From NCBI GenBank assembly GCA_016124385.1, contig WGNU01000005.1, forward strand, positions 62,001 to 126,000: DNA of 64,000 nt. The letters are read 5' to 3'. The notes beneath the pieces were generated by a model that worked only from the letters and a program-made list of their open reading frames with translations, made no database searches and had not been told where the DNA came from. The translations under genes were made by a program, and so were the position numbers. Of this stretch, positions 1 through 8,730 are shown one piece after another. Position 1 is the first letter of the stretch. Every line of letters starts with the position of its first letter. The DNA is from Alphaproteobacteria bacterium (GTDB lineage Bacteria > Pseudomonadota > Alphaproteobacteria > Micropepsales > Micropepsaceae).

Positions 1-1750
1 CGGCAAGGTCGGGGCGAATGGCATCGAGATCAATGGCCTGCGCATCCGCCGCCGCCTCGCTGTCTTGCGACCCTGGAGCAATGAAGAGGATCGCCTGACC
101 CTCGCTCAGCGTGTCGCCGGGCCGCGCGACGATGAGGCGGACCGTCCCCGCGACGCCGGCCGTGACGACGTGCTCCATCTTCATCGCGTCGAGAATAGCG
201 AGCGTCTGCCCGCGCGTGACAGCATCGCCCTCCGCGATATCGATCGAGACGATCGTGCCGCGCAGCGGCGCCGCCGCGGCGATCGTGCCCTCGGGCGCTG
301 CGTGGATATGCGCTTCCGCCGCATCGGCTGGATGAAGCGGCCCCGCGCCCTCGAAATAGGCGGGCGCCGGCGCAGGTGCCGCCGCGAGCTTGGCGAGGTT
401 GTCAGAAAGGAACCGCGTCGCGACGGGCCCCTTCGTCAACGCAGGATGAGCAAGAAGGCTCGCGTGCAGCGGCAGGCTCGTCGCCGGTCCCTCGATGCGG
501 AAGCTGCGAAGGGCGCGGGAGGCGCGCGCGACGGCGACCGCGAAATCATCGCTCGGATTGCGGACGATCAGTTTTGCGATCATCGAATCGAAATTTGGAT
601 TGATCGCATAGCCGGCATAGGCCGACGCATCGACGCGAAGCCCGGGCCCGGACGGCGGCTCGAACGCGGTGATGACGCCGCCGGCCGGCTTCACCATGCC
701 GTCGGGCGCGACGATCTCGGCGTTGATCCGCATTTGAATCGCGTGCCCCCGCACCGAGGGGGGCTTTGAGAGGCCGAGCGACTCCAGCGTACCGCCCGCC
801 GCGATCGCGATCTGCGTGGCGACGAGATCGAGCCCCGTCACTTCTTCGGTCACCGTATGCTCGACCTGAAGTCGCGGATTGGCCTCGATGAAAAAGAAGC
901 TGTCGTCCCGATCGAGATCGACCAGAAATTCGATCGTCGCTAGGCTGTCGACTTCCGCTGCACGGGCAAGCGCGAGCGCCGCCTCGATGATCCGCTGGCG
1001 GAGCGGAGCCGCCAGGAACGGTGCGGGCGCGATCTCGAGGATTTTCTGGTTTCGCCGCTGGACCGAACAATCGCGCTCGAAGGCATGCGTGATCGACCCG
1101 TGCCGGTCGCCGATGATCTGCACCTCGATGTGCCGCGCGTTGCGGATAAGGCGCTCGGCATAGACGCGGTCATCGCCGAAACCGGTCTTCGCCTCGCTGC
1201 GGCAGCGCTCGAAGGCGTCCGCCAAATCCTCGGGCGCCGTCACCATGCGCATGCCGCGCCCGCCGCCGCCCGCGACGGCCTTCAGCATGATCGCGCCCGC
1301 GCCCTCGCCGGCAAGGAAGGCGCCGATTTCATCGAGGCTCGCGCCGTGTGCGGTGCCGGGGAGGATCGGCACGCCGTTTTCCTTCGCCAGCGCGCGCGCG
1401 CGGGTCTTGTCGCCGAAGAGCGAGAGCACGCGCGGGTTCGGCCCAACGAAGCAGATCCCCGCCTCCGCGCAGGCGCTCGCGAAGGCGGCGTTCTCGCTGA
1501 GGAACCCGTAGCCGGGATGGATGGCGTCGGCGCCCGCTTCCTTCGCGAGGCGGATGATCTGCGCCCCGTCGAGATAGGCCCGCGCCCCGACGCCCACGAG
1601 CGCGATCGCCTCGTCCGGCACTTTCACGTGCAGCGAGAGCGCATCGTCGTCGGAATAGACGCCGGTCGTCGTGATGCCGAGATCGGCGGCCGCGCGGGCG
1701 AGCCTGATCGCGATTTCGCCGCGATTGGCGATGAGGAGACGGGTGAACAT
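1..1750 (-). CDS. biotin-dependent acyl-CoA carboxylase, biotin carboxylase + biotinyl domains (C-terminus cut by window edge)
   Basis: Carries the ATP-dependent carboxylation of biotin, the first half-reaction of an acyl-CoA carboxylase. The protein begins MFTRLLIANRGEIAIR, the standard N-terminus of biotin carboxylases, and has the ATP-grasp glycine loop KAVAGGGGRGMR and the segment ECDC-free EANPRLQVEHTVTEE typical of the family. The biotin attachment motif AMKMEH lies near positions 165-195. After the biotinyl domain the frame stays open to base 1 (LDAIRPDLA), a linker I associate with the long single-chain carboxylases that also contain the carboxyltransferase; that continuation is inferred. 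It starts 22 bp after the stop of the ThDP enzyme gene, so the two are probably one operon. Substrate cannot be told from this fragment. Confidence 0.9.
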   Translation of the reverse strand, partial: MFTRLLIANRGEIAIRLARAAADLGITTTGVYSDDDALSLHVKVPDEAIALVGVGARAYLDGAQIIRLAKEAGADAIHPGYGFLSENAAFASACAEAGICFVGPNPRVLSLFGDKTRARALAKENGVPILPGTAHGASLDEIGAFLAGEGAGAIMLKAVAGGGGRGMRMVTAPEDLADAFERCRSEAKTGFGDDRVYAERLIRNARHIEVQIIGDRHGSITHAFERDCSVQRRNQKILEIAPAPFLAAPLRQRIIEAALALARAAEVDSLATIEFLVDLDRDDSFFFIEANPRLQVEHTVTEEVTGLDLVATQIAIAAGGTLESLGLSKPPSVRGHAIQMRINAEIVAPDGMVKPAGGVITAFEPPSGPGLRVDASAYAGYAINPNFDSMIAKLIVRNPSDDFAVAVARASRALRSFRIEGPATSLPLHASLLAHPALTKGPVATRFLSDNLAKLAAAPAPAPAYFEGAGPLHPADAAEAHIHAAPEGTIAAAAPLRGTIVSIDIAEGDAVTRGQTLAILDAMKMEHVVTAGVAGTVRLIVARPGDTLSEGQAILFIAPGSQDSEAAADAQAIDLDAIRPDLA

Positions 1751-1772
1751 CAATTTCGAACTCGGCGGCGGA

Positions 1773-3323
1773 TCACAGGACGGCTTCGATGAGGAACGGG
1801 CCCTTGCGCTTCATCGCGGCGGCAAAGAGATCCTCGAACGCCTCGGCCGTCTCGGCGCGGGCGGACTCGACGCCCATGCCGCGCGCGATCTGCGCGATGT
1901 CGAGCGTCGGCTCGTCGATCCGCAGCATCGAGAGCGCCTTCGGGCCAGGGTTCTGCGCGCCGACGCGTGCCATTTCGATGTTGAGGATCGCATAGGTGCG
2001 GTTCGACACCATGACGGTGACGACGTCGAGATTTTCGCGCGCCTGCGTCCAGAGCGCCTGGATCGTATAGAGCGCCGACCCGTCGCCTTCGAGGCAAACG
2101 ACCTTGCGGCCCCGCCCGGCGATCGCGGCGCCCGTGGCGGCGGGAAGGCCATAGCCGATCGCCCCGCCCATCAGGTCGCAGTGATCGTAAGGCCGCGCGC
2201 CCGCGAGCACGCCCTGGAAGAAGATGCTGGCGGTGATTGACTCATCGATCACGATCGCATCCTCGGGCAGATGCCGCGCGACGCTCGTCACCATCGCCAT
2301 GACGTCGAGCTTGCCGGCGCGCGGCGCGTCGGGCAGGGAGAGCGCGTTGCGCTTGACGGCCTCGCGCGGGCCGCCCACGGCTTCGGCCAGGGCTTCGAGG
2401 GCGGCAAGGCCATCTTCTTCCGGTAAGGCGAGCGAGAGGACCGGGGCGCCCGGCGCCGCAAAGCGCCCGGGCTTGCCTGGATAGGCAAAGAACGCGACTG
2501 GCGGCTTCGTCTCGACGGTGACGAGCGGCGAAACATTGGCGAGGGCTTCCGTCGCCTGCTCGGCGAAATAGGGCAGCTTCTCGATGCCGACTTGGCCGGC
2601 GCCCCGCGCGGTCTTGATCGCGAACGTGTCGGAGATGATCCGCGTGCCGATCGCCTCGCGGATCCGCCCGGCCGCCTCGATCCCGCGGCGCGTCGTGGCG
2701 CGCCCGCCAAGGAGAAGCGCGCCGCGTTCGCCCGCGTCGCGCAATTGGACGGCAATTCTCTCGATGCCCGCCTGCGCGGCCTTCAGGCGTGCTGGGACCG
2801 CGAGCGGCTTGCCGGGCGACGCGCCCTCGGTCCAGGCGACATCGGCGGGAACGATGAGCGCGACGGGCCCCGGCACGTTCGACTGCGAGGCGAGCACGGC
2901 CGCCGCGGCATCACTGCCCGCCGTGTCGATCGATTGGATCGAGCGCACCCAGGTATGGAAAGGCCGCGCGCCGGTCTCGATGTCGCTGGCGAGCGGCGCG
3001 TCCGCGTTCTTGTGGCTGAGCGCGTGGTCGCCGATGAGATTGACGCTGGCCGAGCGCGCCCGCTTTGCGTTGTGCGTGTTGGCGAGCCCGTTCGCCATGC
3101 CCGGGCCCAAATGGAGGAGCGTCGCCGCCGGCTTGTCCGCGATCCGCGCATAGCCGTCGGCAGCGCCCGTCACCACACCCTCGAAGAGCGCCAGCACCGG
3201 CTTCATCTTGTCGGATTCGCCGATGGCCGCGACGAGTTGCATCTCGGACGTGCCCGGATTGGCGAAGCACACATCGACGCCCGCTCCCTCCAGCGTATGG
3301 ATGATTGCCTGTGCTCCGTTCAT
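1773..3323 (-). CDS. ThDP-dependent enzyme, acetolactate synthase large subunit-like
   Basis: 516-residue thiamine-diphosphate enzyme of the acetolactate synthase/benzoylformate decarboxylase superfamily. The N-terminal PYR domain starts MNGAQAIIHTLEGAGV and contains the activating glutamate in LFEGVVTGAADGYAR. The C-terminal PP domain has the metal/diphosphate motif GDGSALYTIQALW followed after the usual distance by SNRTYAIL. The ATG at 3323 is preceded by a strong GGAGG, so the longer upstream open frame is not needed. No regulatory subunit gene is next to it and it is followed by a carboxylase gene. That argues for a catabolic or dedicated role rather than branched-chain amino acid synthesis, but the reaction is not established. 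Confidence 0.85.
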   Translation of the reverse strand: MNGAQAIIHTLEGAGVDVCFANPGTSEMQLVAAIGESDKMKPVLALFEGVVTGAADGYARIADKPAATLLHLGPGMANGLANTHNAKRARSASVNLIGDHALSHKNADAPLASDIETGARPFHTWVRSIQSIDTAGSDAAAAVLASQSNVPGPVALIVPADVAWTEGASPGKPLAVPARLKAAQAGIERIAVQLRDAGERGALLLGGRATTRRGIEAAGRIREAIGTRIISDTFAIKTARGAGQVGIEKLPYFAEQATEALANVSPLVTVETKPPVAFFAYPGKPGRFAAPGAPVLSLALPEEDGLAALEALAEAVGGPREAVKRNALSLPDAPRAGKLDVMAMVTSVARHLPEDAIVIDESITASIFFQGVLAGARPYDHCDLMGGAIGYGLPAATGAAIAGRGRKVVCLEGDGSALYTIQALWTQARENLDVVTVMVSNRTYAILNIEMARVGAQNPGPKALSMLRIDEPTLDIAQIARGMGVESARAETAEAFEDLFAAAMKRKGPFLIEAVL

Positions 3324-3454
3324 CGTCACCTCCCAATCGTTCGCGCCATCGCCCAGACGCGTTTGGCGCGATTGAGGCATCCGACGATCCATTGTGCAAT
3401 GGCGCAGACGCTGTCGGATAAATTGACGATAAGTTTTCGCCAAGGCATAGTTTT

Positions 3455-3635
3455 CATTGGTGGTTCCCCCGCTGAGGGGGTGAAGAGGGAACGCGGTGCG
3501 GGAGAGATCTCCCAAATCCGCTGCTGTACCCGCAACTGTAGGCGGCGAGTGCCGCGCCAATCATGCCACTGGAGCCCAAGCGCTCCGGGAAGGCGGCGCC
3601 GGTGCCAAGACCCGCAAGCCAGGAGACCTGCCACC
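3455..3635 (+). ncRNA. cobalamin riboswitch
   Basis: Class I adenosylcobalamin aptamer in the leader of the btu operon. Core elements appear in order: ACCCGCAACTGT near 3528-3540, GCCACTGG near 3565, CTCCGGGAAGG near 3583, and the B12 box AAGCCAGGAGACC at 3616-3628. A further hairpin (about 3648-3674) and the btuB ribosome binding site lie downstream, a position that suits translational control. Binding of the coenzyme is expected to switch off uptake genes when B12 is plentiful. Exact 5' and 3' boundaries are approximate. Confidence 0.93.
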
Positions 3636-3794
3636 GCCGTCGCTCGTCCGCGGACCGGGAAAAGTCCGGCGGCACGGGGGTTCTCCGGTGCAGCGACACA
3701 CCGTCCGATCCGGGCCTGCGCGAGCAGGCGGGGCGGTTGTCGCTGTTCATGTCGCGGGACCTCGGGTCGCCCGCACGATTGGGGGACCTCATCC
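3636..3794 (+). other. btuB leader between riboswitch aptamer and start codon
   Basis: 159 bases with no gene. It contains a strong hairpin around 3648-3674 (GGAC...GTCC extended by CCG/CGG) and a purine-rich GGGGGA at 3781-3786, 8 bases before the btuB ATG. This is presumably the expression platform of the riboswitch. I did not find an obvious intrinsic terminator with a U-tract. Confidence 0.5.
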
Positions 3795-5612
3795 ATGTCG
3801 CGCACCAATGTGCTTGTGACGTCCGTCTTGCTGTCCACGTCTGCCTTGACCGCCGTCCGCGCGGGAGAGGTTGAAACGATCATCGTCCAGGGCCTGCGTA
3901 TTCCACAGACCGCTGGCGAAAGCGGAACGTCCGTGACCGTGATCACGGACAAGGACATTGAGCGTCGCCAGTTCACGCAGGTCATCGAGGCGTTGCGGCT
4001 TGCACCAGGCGTTACCATCGACCGCAGCGGCACGGCTGGCGGCACGGCATCGGTTCGCATCCGCGGCGCCGATTCCGATCAGACGCTCGTGCTCATCGAC
4101 GGCATCAACGTGAACGACCCGACGAGCACGGGAGGCGGTTTCGATTTCGCCTTCCTCGACACCGCCGACATCGAGCGGATCGAAGTGCTGCGCGGCGCCC
4201 AGTCGACCCTTTGGGGCGCGGATGCGATCGGCGGCGTCATCAATATCCTAACGAAGCGCCCGGAACAGGGTTTGTCCGCGAGCGGCTTTGTGGAGGGCGG
4301 CAGCTTCGGCACCTGGCGGGGCGGGGCGTCCGTGTCGGGAGGCTACGAGACCCTCGATTTTCGCCTGGCCGGCAGTGGTCTGACGAGTGATGGTATTTCC
4401 AAGGCGGACGAGGACGATGGGAACACGGAAGACGACGGCATCGATCAGCTCTCGCTCAGCGGCCGGCTAGGCGTTCAGCTCACGGAGAATTTTCGCATCG
4501 ACGCCCTGGGCGGCTACAGCGATTCCGAGTTCGACATCGATGGATTTCCCCCGCCGAGCTTCGCATTCGCTGACACGCTGGAAACGAGTTCTTCAACGGA
4601 CACCCGGGCCGCCCTCGTCGCGTCGCTCGATCTGTGGGACGGCCGTTTCCGCAGTGAGCTTTCAGCCTCCTACTACGAGATCGAGCGGGTAACGGGCGGC
4701 TCCGGATTCACGGGGTACCGCGACACCTATCGCTATGAAGGCACCGCTGACCTTGCGTCCTGGCTCACGACGGCCTTCGGCGTCGAGCGCGAGACGACCG
4801 AGTACGCGAACGAAGATCGCGACCGCGACAGCGCCTTCGCGCTTGTCGAAATCAAGCCGGTCGATCGCCTCACGATTTCGGGCGGCCTGCGCTGGGATGA
4901 CGACAGCGCCTTCGGCGGCGAGACGACGGCCCGCGTGAGCGGTGCCTTCGCGGCGGCCGACTGGCTGACGCTGCACGCCAGCTATGGCGAAGGCTACAAG
5001 GCGCCTTCCCTTTACCAAACCTTCGGCGACGGCGGCGTGTTCGTGCTCCCCAACCCCGATCTGCGGCCGGAAATGAGCGAGGGCTACGACGTCGGCGTCA
5101 CGCTCGGCTTCGACGGCGGCGCGGGCGAGATCGACGTGACTTATTTTGACGCGGAATCGACCGATCTCATCGACTACGATTTCGGCGTTCCAGGCTATGT
5201 CAACGTCGCGAAGGCCGGCCGCGAAGGCGTCGAGGTGGCAGCGAGCTGGCTGCCGATCGAGGCCCTCGCGTTGCGCGTGTCTTATGCCTATCTGGAGGCG
5301 CGGGACGGAACGACCGGTCAGCGCATCTTGCGCGTGCCGCAACACACGGCTGATGCCGATGCGACATGGTATATGACGCCTGACCTCTCCGCGACGATCG
5401 CCGTTCTCTATCGCAGTGAGGAAGTCAGCACGAGCTTCGATCCCATCGTGGACGAATGGGTGCGGGTCGACCTCGCGGGAACGTGGACGGTCTCGCAGGG
5501 TGTCGATCTCTATGGCCGGATCGAAAATCTCTTAGACGAGGACTATCAGGAGGTATCGACCTACGGCACGCCCGGGCTCTCCGGCTTCATCGGAACGCGT
5601 GTGCGGCTGTGA
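3795..5612 (+). CDS. btuB: TonB-dependent vitamin B12 outer membrane receptor
   Basis: 605-residue outer membrane receptor that imports cobalamin using TonB energy. A signal peptide ends near AVRA-GEV (residue about 23). It is followed by a TonB-box-like ETIIV and a plug domain with DIERRQFTQVIEALRLAPGV, RIRGADSDQTLVLIDGINV and IERIEVLRGAQSTLWGADAIGG. The rest is a TonB-dependent barrel ending in ENLLDEDYQEV and RVRL. The cobalamin riboswitch directly upstream and the btuFCD genes downstream make the substrate assignment firm. An open frame runs upstream in phase to 2592 but crosses the riboswitch and an opposite gene, so the ATG at 3795 behind GGGGGA is the real start. Its stop overlaps the GTG of btuF. 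Confidence 0.95.
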   Translation: MSRTNVLVTSVLLSTSALTAVRAGEVETIIVQGLRIPQTAGESGTSVTVITDKDIERRQFTQVIEALRLAPGVTIDRSGTAGGTASVRIRGADSDQTLVLIDGINVNDPTSTGGGFDFAFLDTADIERIEVLRGAQSTLWGADAIGGVINILTKRPEQGLSASGFVEGGSFGTWRGGASVSGGYETLDFRLAGSGLTSDGISKADEDDGNTEDDGIDQLSLSGRLGVQLTENFRIDALGGYSDSEFDIDGFPPPSFAFADTLETSSSTDTRAALVASLDLWDGRFRSELSASYYEIERVTGGSGFTGYRDTYRYEGTADLASWLTTAFGVERETTEYANEDRDRDSAFALVEIKPVDRLTISGGLRWDDDSAFGGETTARVSGAFAAADWLTLHASYGEGYKAPSLYQTFGDGGVFVLPNPDLRPEMSEGYDVGVTLGFDGGAGEIDVTYFDAESTDLIDYDFGVPGYVNVAKAGREGVEVAASWLPIEALALRVSYAYLEARDGTTGQRILRVPQHTADADATWYMTPDLSATIAVLYRSEEVSTSFDPIVDEWVRVDLAGTWTVSQGVDLYGRIENLLDEDYQEVSTYGTPGLSGFIGTRVRL

Positions 5613-6463
5613 CGACGCGGCGCGCGGCAATTCTCATACTCCTTGCCGCGCTGGGCTATGGCCCGGCGACGGCGGCGGACGCCTTGCCGCGTGTCGTCTC
5701 GCTCGATGTGTGCGCGGATCAATACGTCCTGCAGTTCGCCGATCGCGATCAGATCCTGGCCGTCTCGCAGGATGCCGCGCGCGATTTCTCTTATCTGCGC
5801 GATCGCGCGCAGGGCATCCCGATCGTCCGCGACATGTCGGAGGATGTGCTGGCCTTGAAGCCTGACGCGATCGTGCGTCTCTGGGGCGGGAGCGAGCGTA
5901 GCCGCCTTCTCTATGCGCGGCTGGGCATCGAGGAGATCCAGCTTGGCTTTGCCGAAACGCTGGGCGATGTCGAGGCGAGCGTTCGCCAGATCGCTGCCGC
6001 ACTCGGCCATGCCGGTCGGGGCGAGGAAGTGATCGCCGCCACAGAAGCAAAATTGGCATCCGTTCCTCCGGCGGCGCCCCGCCGCGCGATGTATCTGACG
6101 GCCTCGGGCGTCACCTCCGGCGCGGGCACGCTGATGGATGAGATGCTCACCCTGGCGGGCTTGCGCAACAGCATTGCCGAGGCTGGCTATCGCGGTTGGC
6201 GCACCGTGCCGCTCGAGGAGATCCTGCGCGATCCGCCGGATGTGTTCGTGCTCGGCTATTTCGACGTGCACACGAACACGCACGATTCCTGGACGGCCGC
6301 CGCCCACCCCGTCCTCGAAGCCCAGATCGCGCGCGGCGATCGCGTGGAAGTGTCCGGCGCCGCGATCACCTGCGCGGCCTGGTATCTCGCCGATGCGGTC
6401 GTTGAGATCCGCGCGGCGCTGCGCGCCCCGGTTGTCGGGGCCGAGGCGCGCGCCGCGCGATGA
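5609..6463 (+). CDS. btuF: cobalamin ABC transporter, periplasmic substrate-binding protein
   Basis: 284 residues if translation starts at the GTG overlapping the btuB stop. A short signal sequence (AILILLAALGYGPATAADA) is followed by the class III solute-binding fold seen in BtuF and siderophore-binding proteins: PRVVSLDVCADQYVLQ, LKPDAIVRLWGG, and GTLMDEMLTLAGLRN. It delivers B12 from the periplasm to BtuCD. No lipobox is visible, so it is probably soluble. The gene overlaps btuC by 4 bp (ATGA). Function rests on family plus position behind the cobalamin riboswitch. Confidence 0.9.
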   Translation: MTTRRAAILILLAALGYGPATAADALPRVVSLDVCADQYVLQFADRDQILAVSQDAARDFSYLRDRAQGIPIVRDMSEDVLALKPDAIVRLWGGSERSRLLYARLGIEEIQLGFAETLGDVEASVRQIAAALGHAGRGEEVIAATEAKLASVPPAAPRRAMYLTASGVTSGAGTLMDEMLTLAGLRNSIAEAGYRGWRTVPLEEILRDPPDVFVLGYFDVHTNTHDSWTAAAHPVLEAQIARGDRVEVSGAAITCAAWYLADAVVEIRAALRAPVVGAEARAAR

Positions 6464-7440
6464 GGATCAACCTCACTCTCGCGCTGGGCGCCGCGCTTGC
6501 GATCCTGCTCGCTTGCGCGGTCGGTTCCTCGGCGGCCACGCCGCAGGATGCGCTGGCGGCATTGTTCGGCTTCGGCGATGCGATCGGCCGCGCGATCGTC
6601 TGGGAGATCCGCCTGCCGCGCGCGCTCGCGGCGTTCGGCGTCGGCGCGAGTCTTGGCCTCTCGGGCGCGGCGCTTCAGGGCATGCTGCGCAATCCGCTGG
6701 CCGAGCCCGGCACGCTTGGCGTCTCGGCGGCGGCCGCGCTCGGCGCCGTCATCGCGATCTATTTCAACCTCGCCGCGTTCTCGCTTTGGGCGACGCCCGT
6801 GCTTGCGATCGCGCTCGCGCTGGTCGCGACAAGCCTCGTTCTCTGGCTGGGCGTCGGCCGCGTGAGCGTCCCGCAATTGATCCTGATCGGCGTCGGCATC
6901 TCCAGCTTCGCCGGCGCGATGATGACGCTCGTCATGAACTTGGCGCCCAATCCGTTCTCGCTCGCCGACATGGTCAATTGGCTGATGGGCTCGGTCGCCA
7001 ATCGCAGCCTCGATGAGCTGGCGCTCGCGGCGCCCTTCTGGATCGTGGGCGCGGGCCTCCTCGCGACGGCCGCGCCGGGCCTGCGCGCGCTGAGCCTCGG
7101 CGAGGAAACCGCGACCGCGCTCGGCGCCAACGTCACCGACCTTCAGCGCCGCGTCGTCATTGGAACGGCGCTCCTGGCGGGCGCGAGTGTCGCGATCGCG
7201 GGCACGATCGGGTTCGTCGGCATTGTCGCGCCGCATCTCGTGCGCGGCTATGTCCGGTACGATCCGGCCGCTCTGCTGCTGCCGAGCGCGCTCTTGGCCG
7301 GAACGATCCTCGTTCTCGCCGATATCGCGGTCCGCCTGCTGCCCTTCGATTTCGAGTTCAAACTGGGCGTTGCGGCCGCGCTCATCGGTGCGCCAGCTTT
7401 CATCGCCATCGCGGCGCGCGTGCGGACGCTCGGCCAATGA
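6460..7440 (+). CDS. btuC: cobalamin ABC transporter permease
   Basis: 326-residue FecCD/BtuC-family permease with about nine to ten hydrophobic segments. Family signatures include RLPRALAAFGVGASLGLSGAALQGMLRNPLAEPGTLG near residues 45-80, and GTIGFVGIVAPHLVRG near 250, which contains the helix contacting the ATPase. It forms the inner-membrane channel with BtuD. Starts at an ATG overlapping btuF and ends overlapping the btuD ATG, so the three are translationally coupled. Confidence 0.93.
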   Translation: MRINLTLALGAALAILLACAVGSSAATPQDALAALFGFGDAIGRAIVWEIRLPRALAAFGVGASLGLSGAALQGMLRNPLAEPGTLGVSAAAALGAVIAIYFNLAAFSLWATPVLAIALALVATSLVLWLGVGRVSVPQLILIGVGISSFAGAMMTLVMNLAPNPFSLADMVNWLMGSVANRSLDELALAAPFWIVGAGLLATAAPGLRALSLGEETATALGANVTDLQRRVVIGTALLAGASVAIAGTIGFVGIVAPHLVRGYVRYDPAALLLPSALLAGTILVLADIAVRLLPFDFEFKLGVAAALIGAPAFIAIAARVRTLGQ

Positions 7441-8225
7441 CCGCCGCCCTCGCCCTTGACAACGCAAGCGTGAGCATTGAGGGGCGCGATCTCATCCGCC
7501 GTCTGACGATCGATCTTCGCCCCGGCGAGCTTCTGGGCCTCGTCGGCCCGAACGGCGCAGGGAAATCGACCGCCATCCGCGCCGTGCTGGGGCTGGTCGA
7601 GCTGTCGGACGGCGCCGCGCGCATGGGCGCCGACGAGACGACGAACCTTACGCCGCTGGAGCGCGCGCGCTGCGCCTCCTATCTGCCGCAGGTGCGGACG
7701 GTGGCCTGGGGCCTACCGGTCGAGGACGTCGTCGCGCTCGGCCGCTTCGCCTTCGGGGCCGGGCGCCGCGAGACCATCGACGCGGAGGCGAAATCCGCGA
7801 TCGATCGCGCCATCGCGGCGGCGGACATCGAGGCCCTTCGCGGCCGCTCCGTCCAGACGCTCTCGGGCGGCGAGGCGGCGCGCGTTCATTTTGCCCGCGC
7901 ACTCTGCGCCGAGACGCCCATTCTCGTCGCCGACGAGCCGACCGCCGCGCTCGATCCGCGCCACGCCCATCTCGTGATGCAGACGCTCCGCGCGCGGGCG
8001 GATGCGGGCGGCGCGGTCCTGGTCGCGATCCACGATCTGACGCTCGCCGCGCAGTATTGCTCGCGCGTCGCAGTCCTGTCGCAGGGATCCCTGGCGGCGG
8101 AAGGACCGCCCGCGAGTGTGCTGACGCCCGAGCGTCTTGCCGCGATCTTCGGCGTCCGCGCGGCGGCGAACACCATCGAGGGCCACGCGCAACTGGCGAT
8201 CCTCGGTCTTACCCCTTCCCCTTGA
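7437..8225 (+). CDS. btuD: cobalamin ABC transporter ATP-binding protein
   Basis: 262-residue ABC ATPase. Walker A is GPNGAGKST (about residue 36), the signature is TLSGGEAARVHFARAL (about 141), and Walker B is ILVADEPTAALD, followed by the switch histidine in AIHDLTLAAQY. It energises B12 import through BtuC. The last codons (LTPSP) and the stop lie in a C/G-rich palindrome shared with the 3' end of the opposite cobP gene; the two coding regions overlap tail to tail by 17 bp (8209-8225). Confidence 0.93.
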   Translation: MTAALALDNASVSIEGRDLIRRLTIDLRPGELLGLVGPNGAGKSTAIRAVLGLVELSDGAARMGADETTNLTPLERARCASYLPQVRTVAWGLPVEDVVALGRFAFGAGRRETIDAEAKSAIDRAIAAADIEALRGRSVQTLSGGEAARVHFARALCAETPILVADEPTAALDPRHAHLVMQTLRARADAGGAVLVAIHDLTLAAQYCSRVAVLSQGSLAAEGPPASVLTPERLAAIFGVRAAANTIEGHAQLAILGLTPSP

Positions 8226-8730
8226 GGGTGAGGGGAAGACCCGCCGCCATGAACTCGACGCGCTCGACGGCGGCGGCGACCGCCTGATTGAGCCGGCCCT
8301 GCGCGTCGCGGAAGGCGCGGCCGAGCGGCGTCTCGGGCACGAGGCCGAGGCCGACTTCATTGGAGATGAGGATCACGCGGCCGGGCGCGCGCGTGACCGC
8401 GCCGATCAGCGTCGTCGTCGCGGCATCGAGCGGCGCGCCGCGTTCCATGAGGTTCGAGAGCCAGAGCGTCAGGCAATCGACGACGACGGCGCGGCCCGCG
8501 CCCGCATGCGCGGTGATGGCGCCCGGTAGATCGAGGGGCACCTCGATCGTCTCCCAGCTTGCGTCGCGCGCGGCGCGGTGCTCGGCGATGCGCGCGCGCA
8601 TCTCGTCGTCCCGCCCCTCGGCGGTTGCCAGATAGACGCGCTCGGCGAGCCCCGACGCGTGATGCATCGCCCGCGCCGTCTTGCCGGACCGCGCACCTCC
8701 CAGCACCAGGATGCTGTCGCTGCGCCTCAC
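8209..8730 (-). CDS. cobP: adenosylcobinamide kinase / adenosylcobinamide-phosphate guanylyltransferase
   Basis: 173-residue bifunctional enzyme (CobU in enterics) that phosphorylates adenosylcobinamide and then adds GMP to give AdoCbi-GDP. The P-loop GGARSGKT is at residues 10-17. VVDCLTLWLSNL and SNEVGLGLVPETPLGRAFRD are diagnostic of the family. The final residues LTLKGKG come from the palindrome shared with btuD. It starts 4 bp inside the end of cobC, in the order cobT-cobS-cobC-cobP. Confidence 0.93.
   Translation of the reverse strand: MRRSDSILVLGGARSGKTARAMHHASGLAERVYLATAEGRDDEMRARIAEHRAARDASWETIEVPLDLPGAITAHAGAGRAVVVDCLTLWLSNLMERGAPLDAATTTLIGAVTRAPGRVILISNEVGLGLVPETPLGRAFRDAQGRLNQAVAAAVERVEFMAAGLPLTLKGKG
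8215..8238. repeat. C/G-rich palindrome at the btuD/cobP convergent end
   Basis: Perfect 8-bp inverted repeat CTTCCCCT / AGGGGAAG with an 8-base loop. It lies across the btuD stop and inside the last codons of cobP. It could act as a bidirectional terminator stem, although there is no T-run. It also resembles in composition the larger palindromic element found inside dnaE2. Confidence 0.6.

Noticed and set aside
1085-1792. Plus-strand open frames opposite the carboxylase gene
   Set aside because: Arginine/alanine-rich shadows of the conserved minus-strand reading frame.
2592-3794. Long open frame upstream of and in phase with btuB
   Set aside because: It runs antisense to the ThDP enzyme gene and through the cobalamin riboswitch; its product has no recognisable features. 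It is a by-product of high GC.
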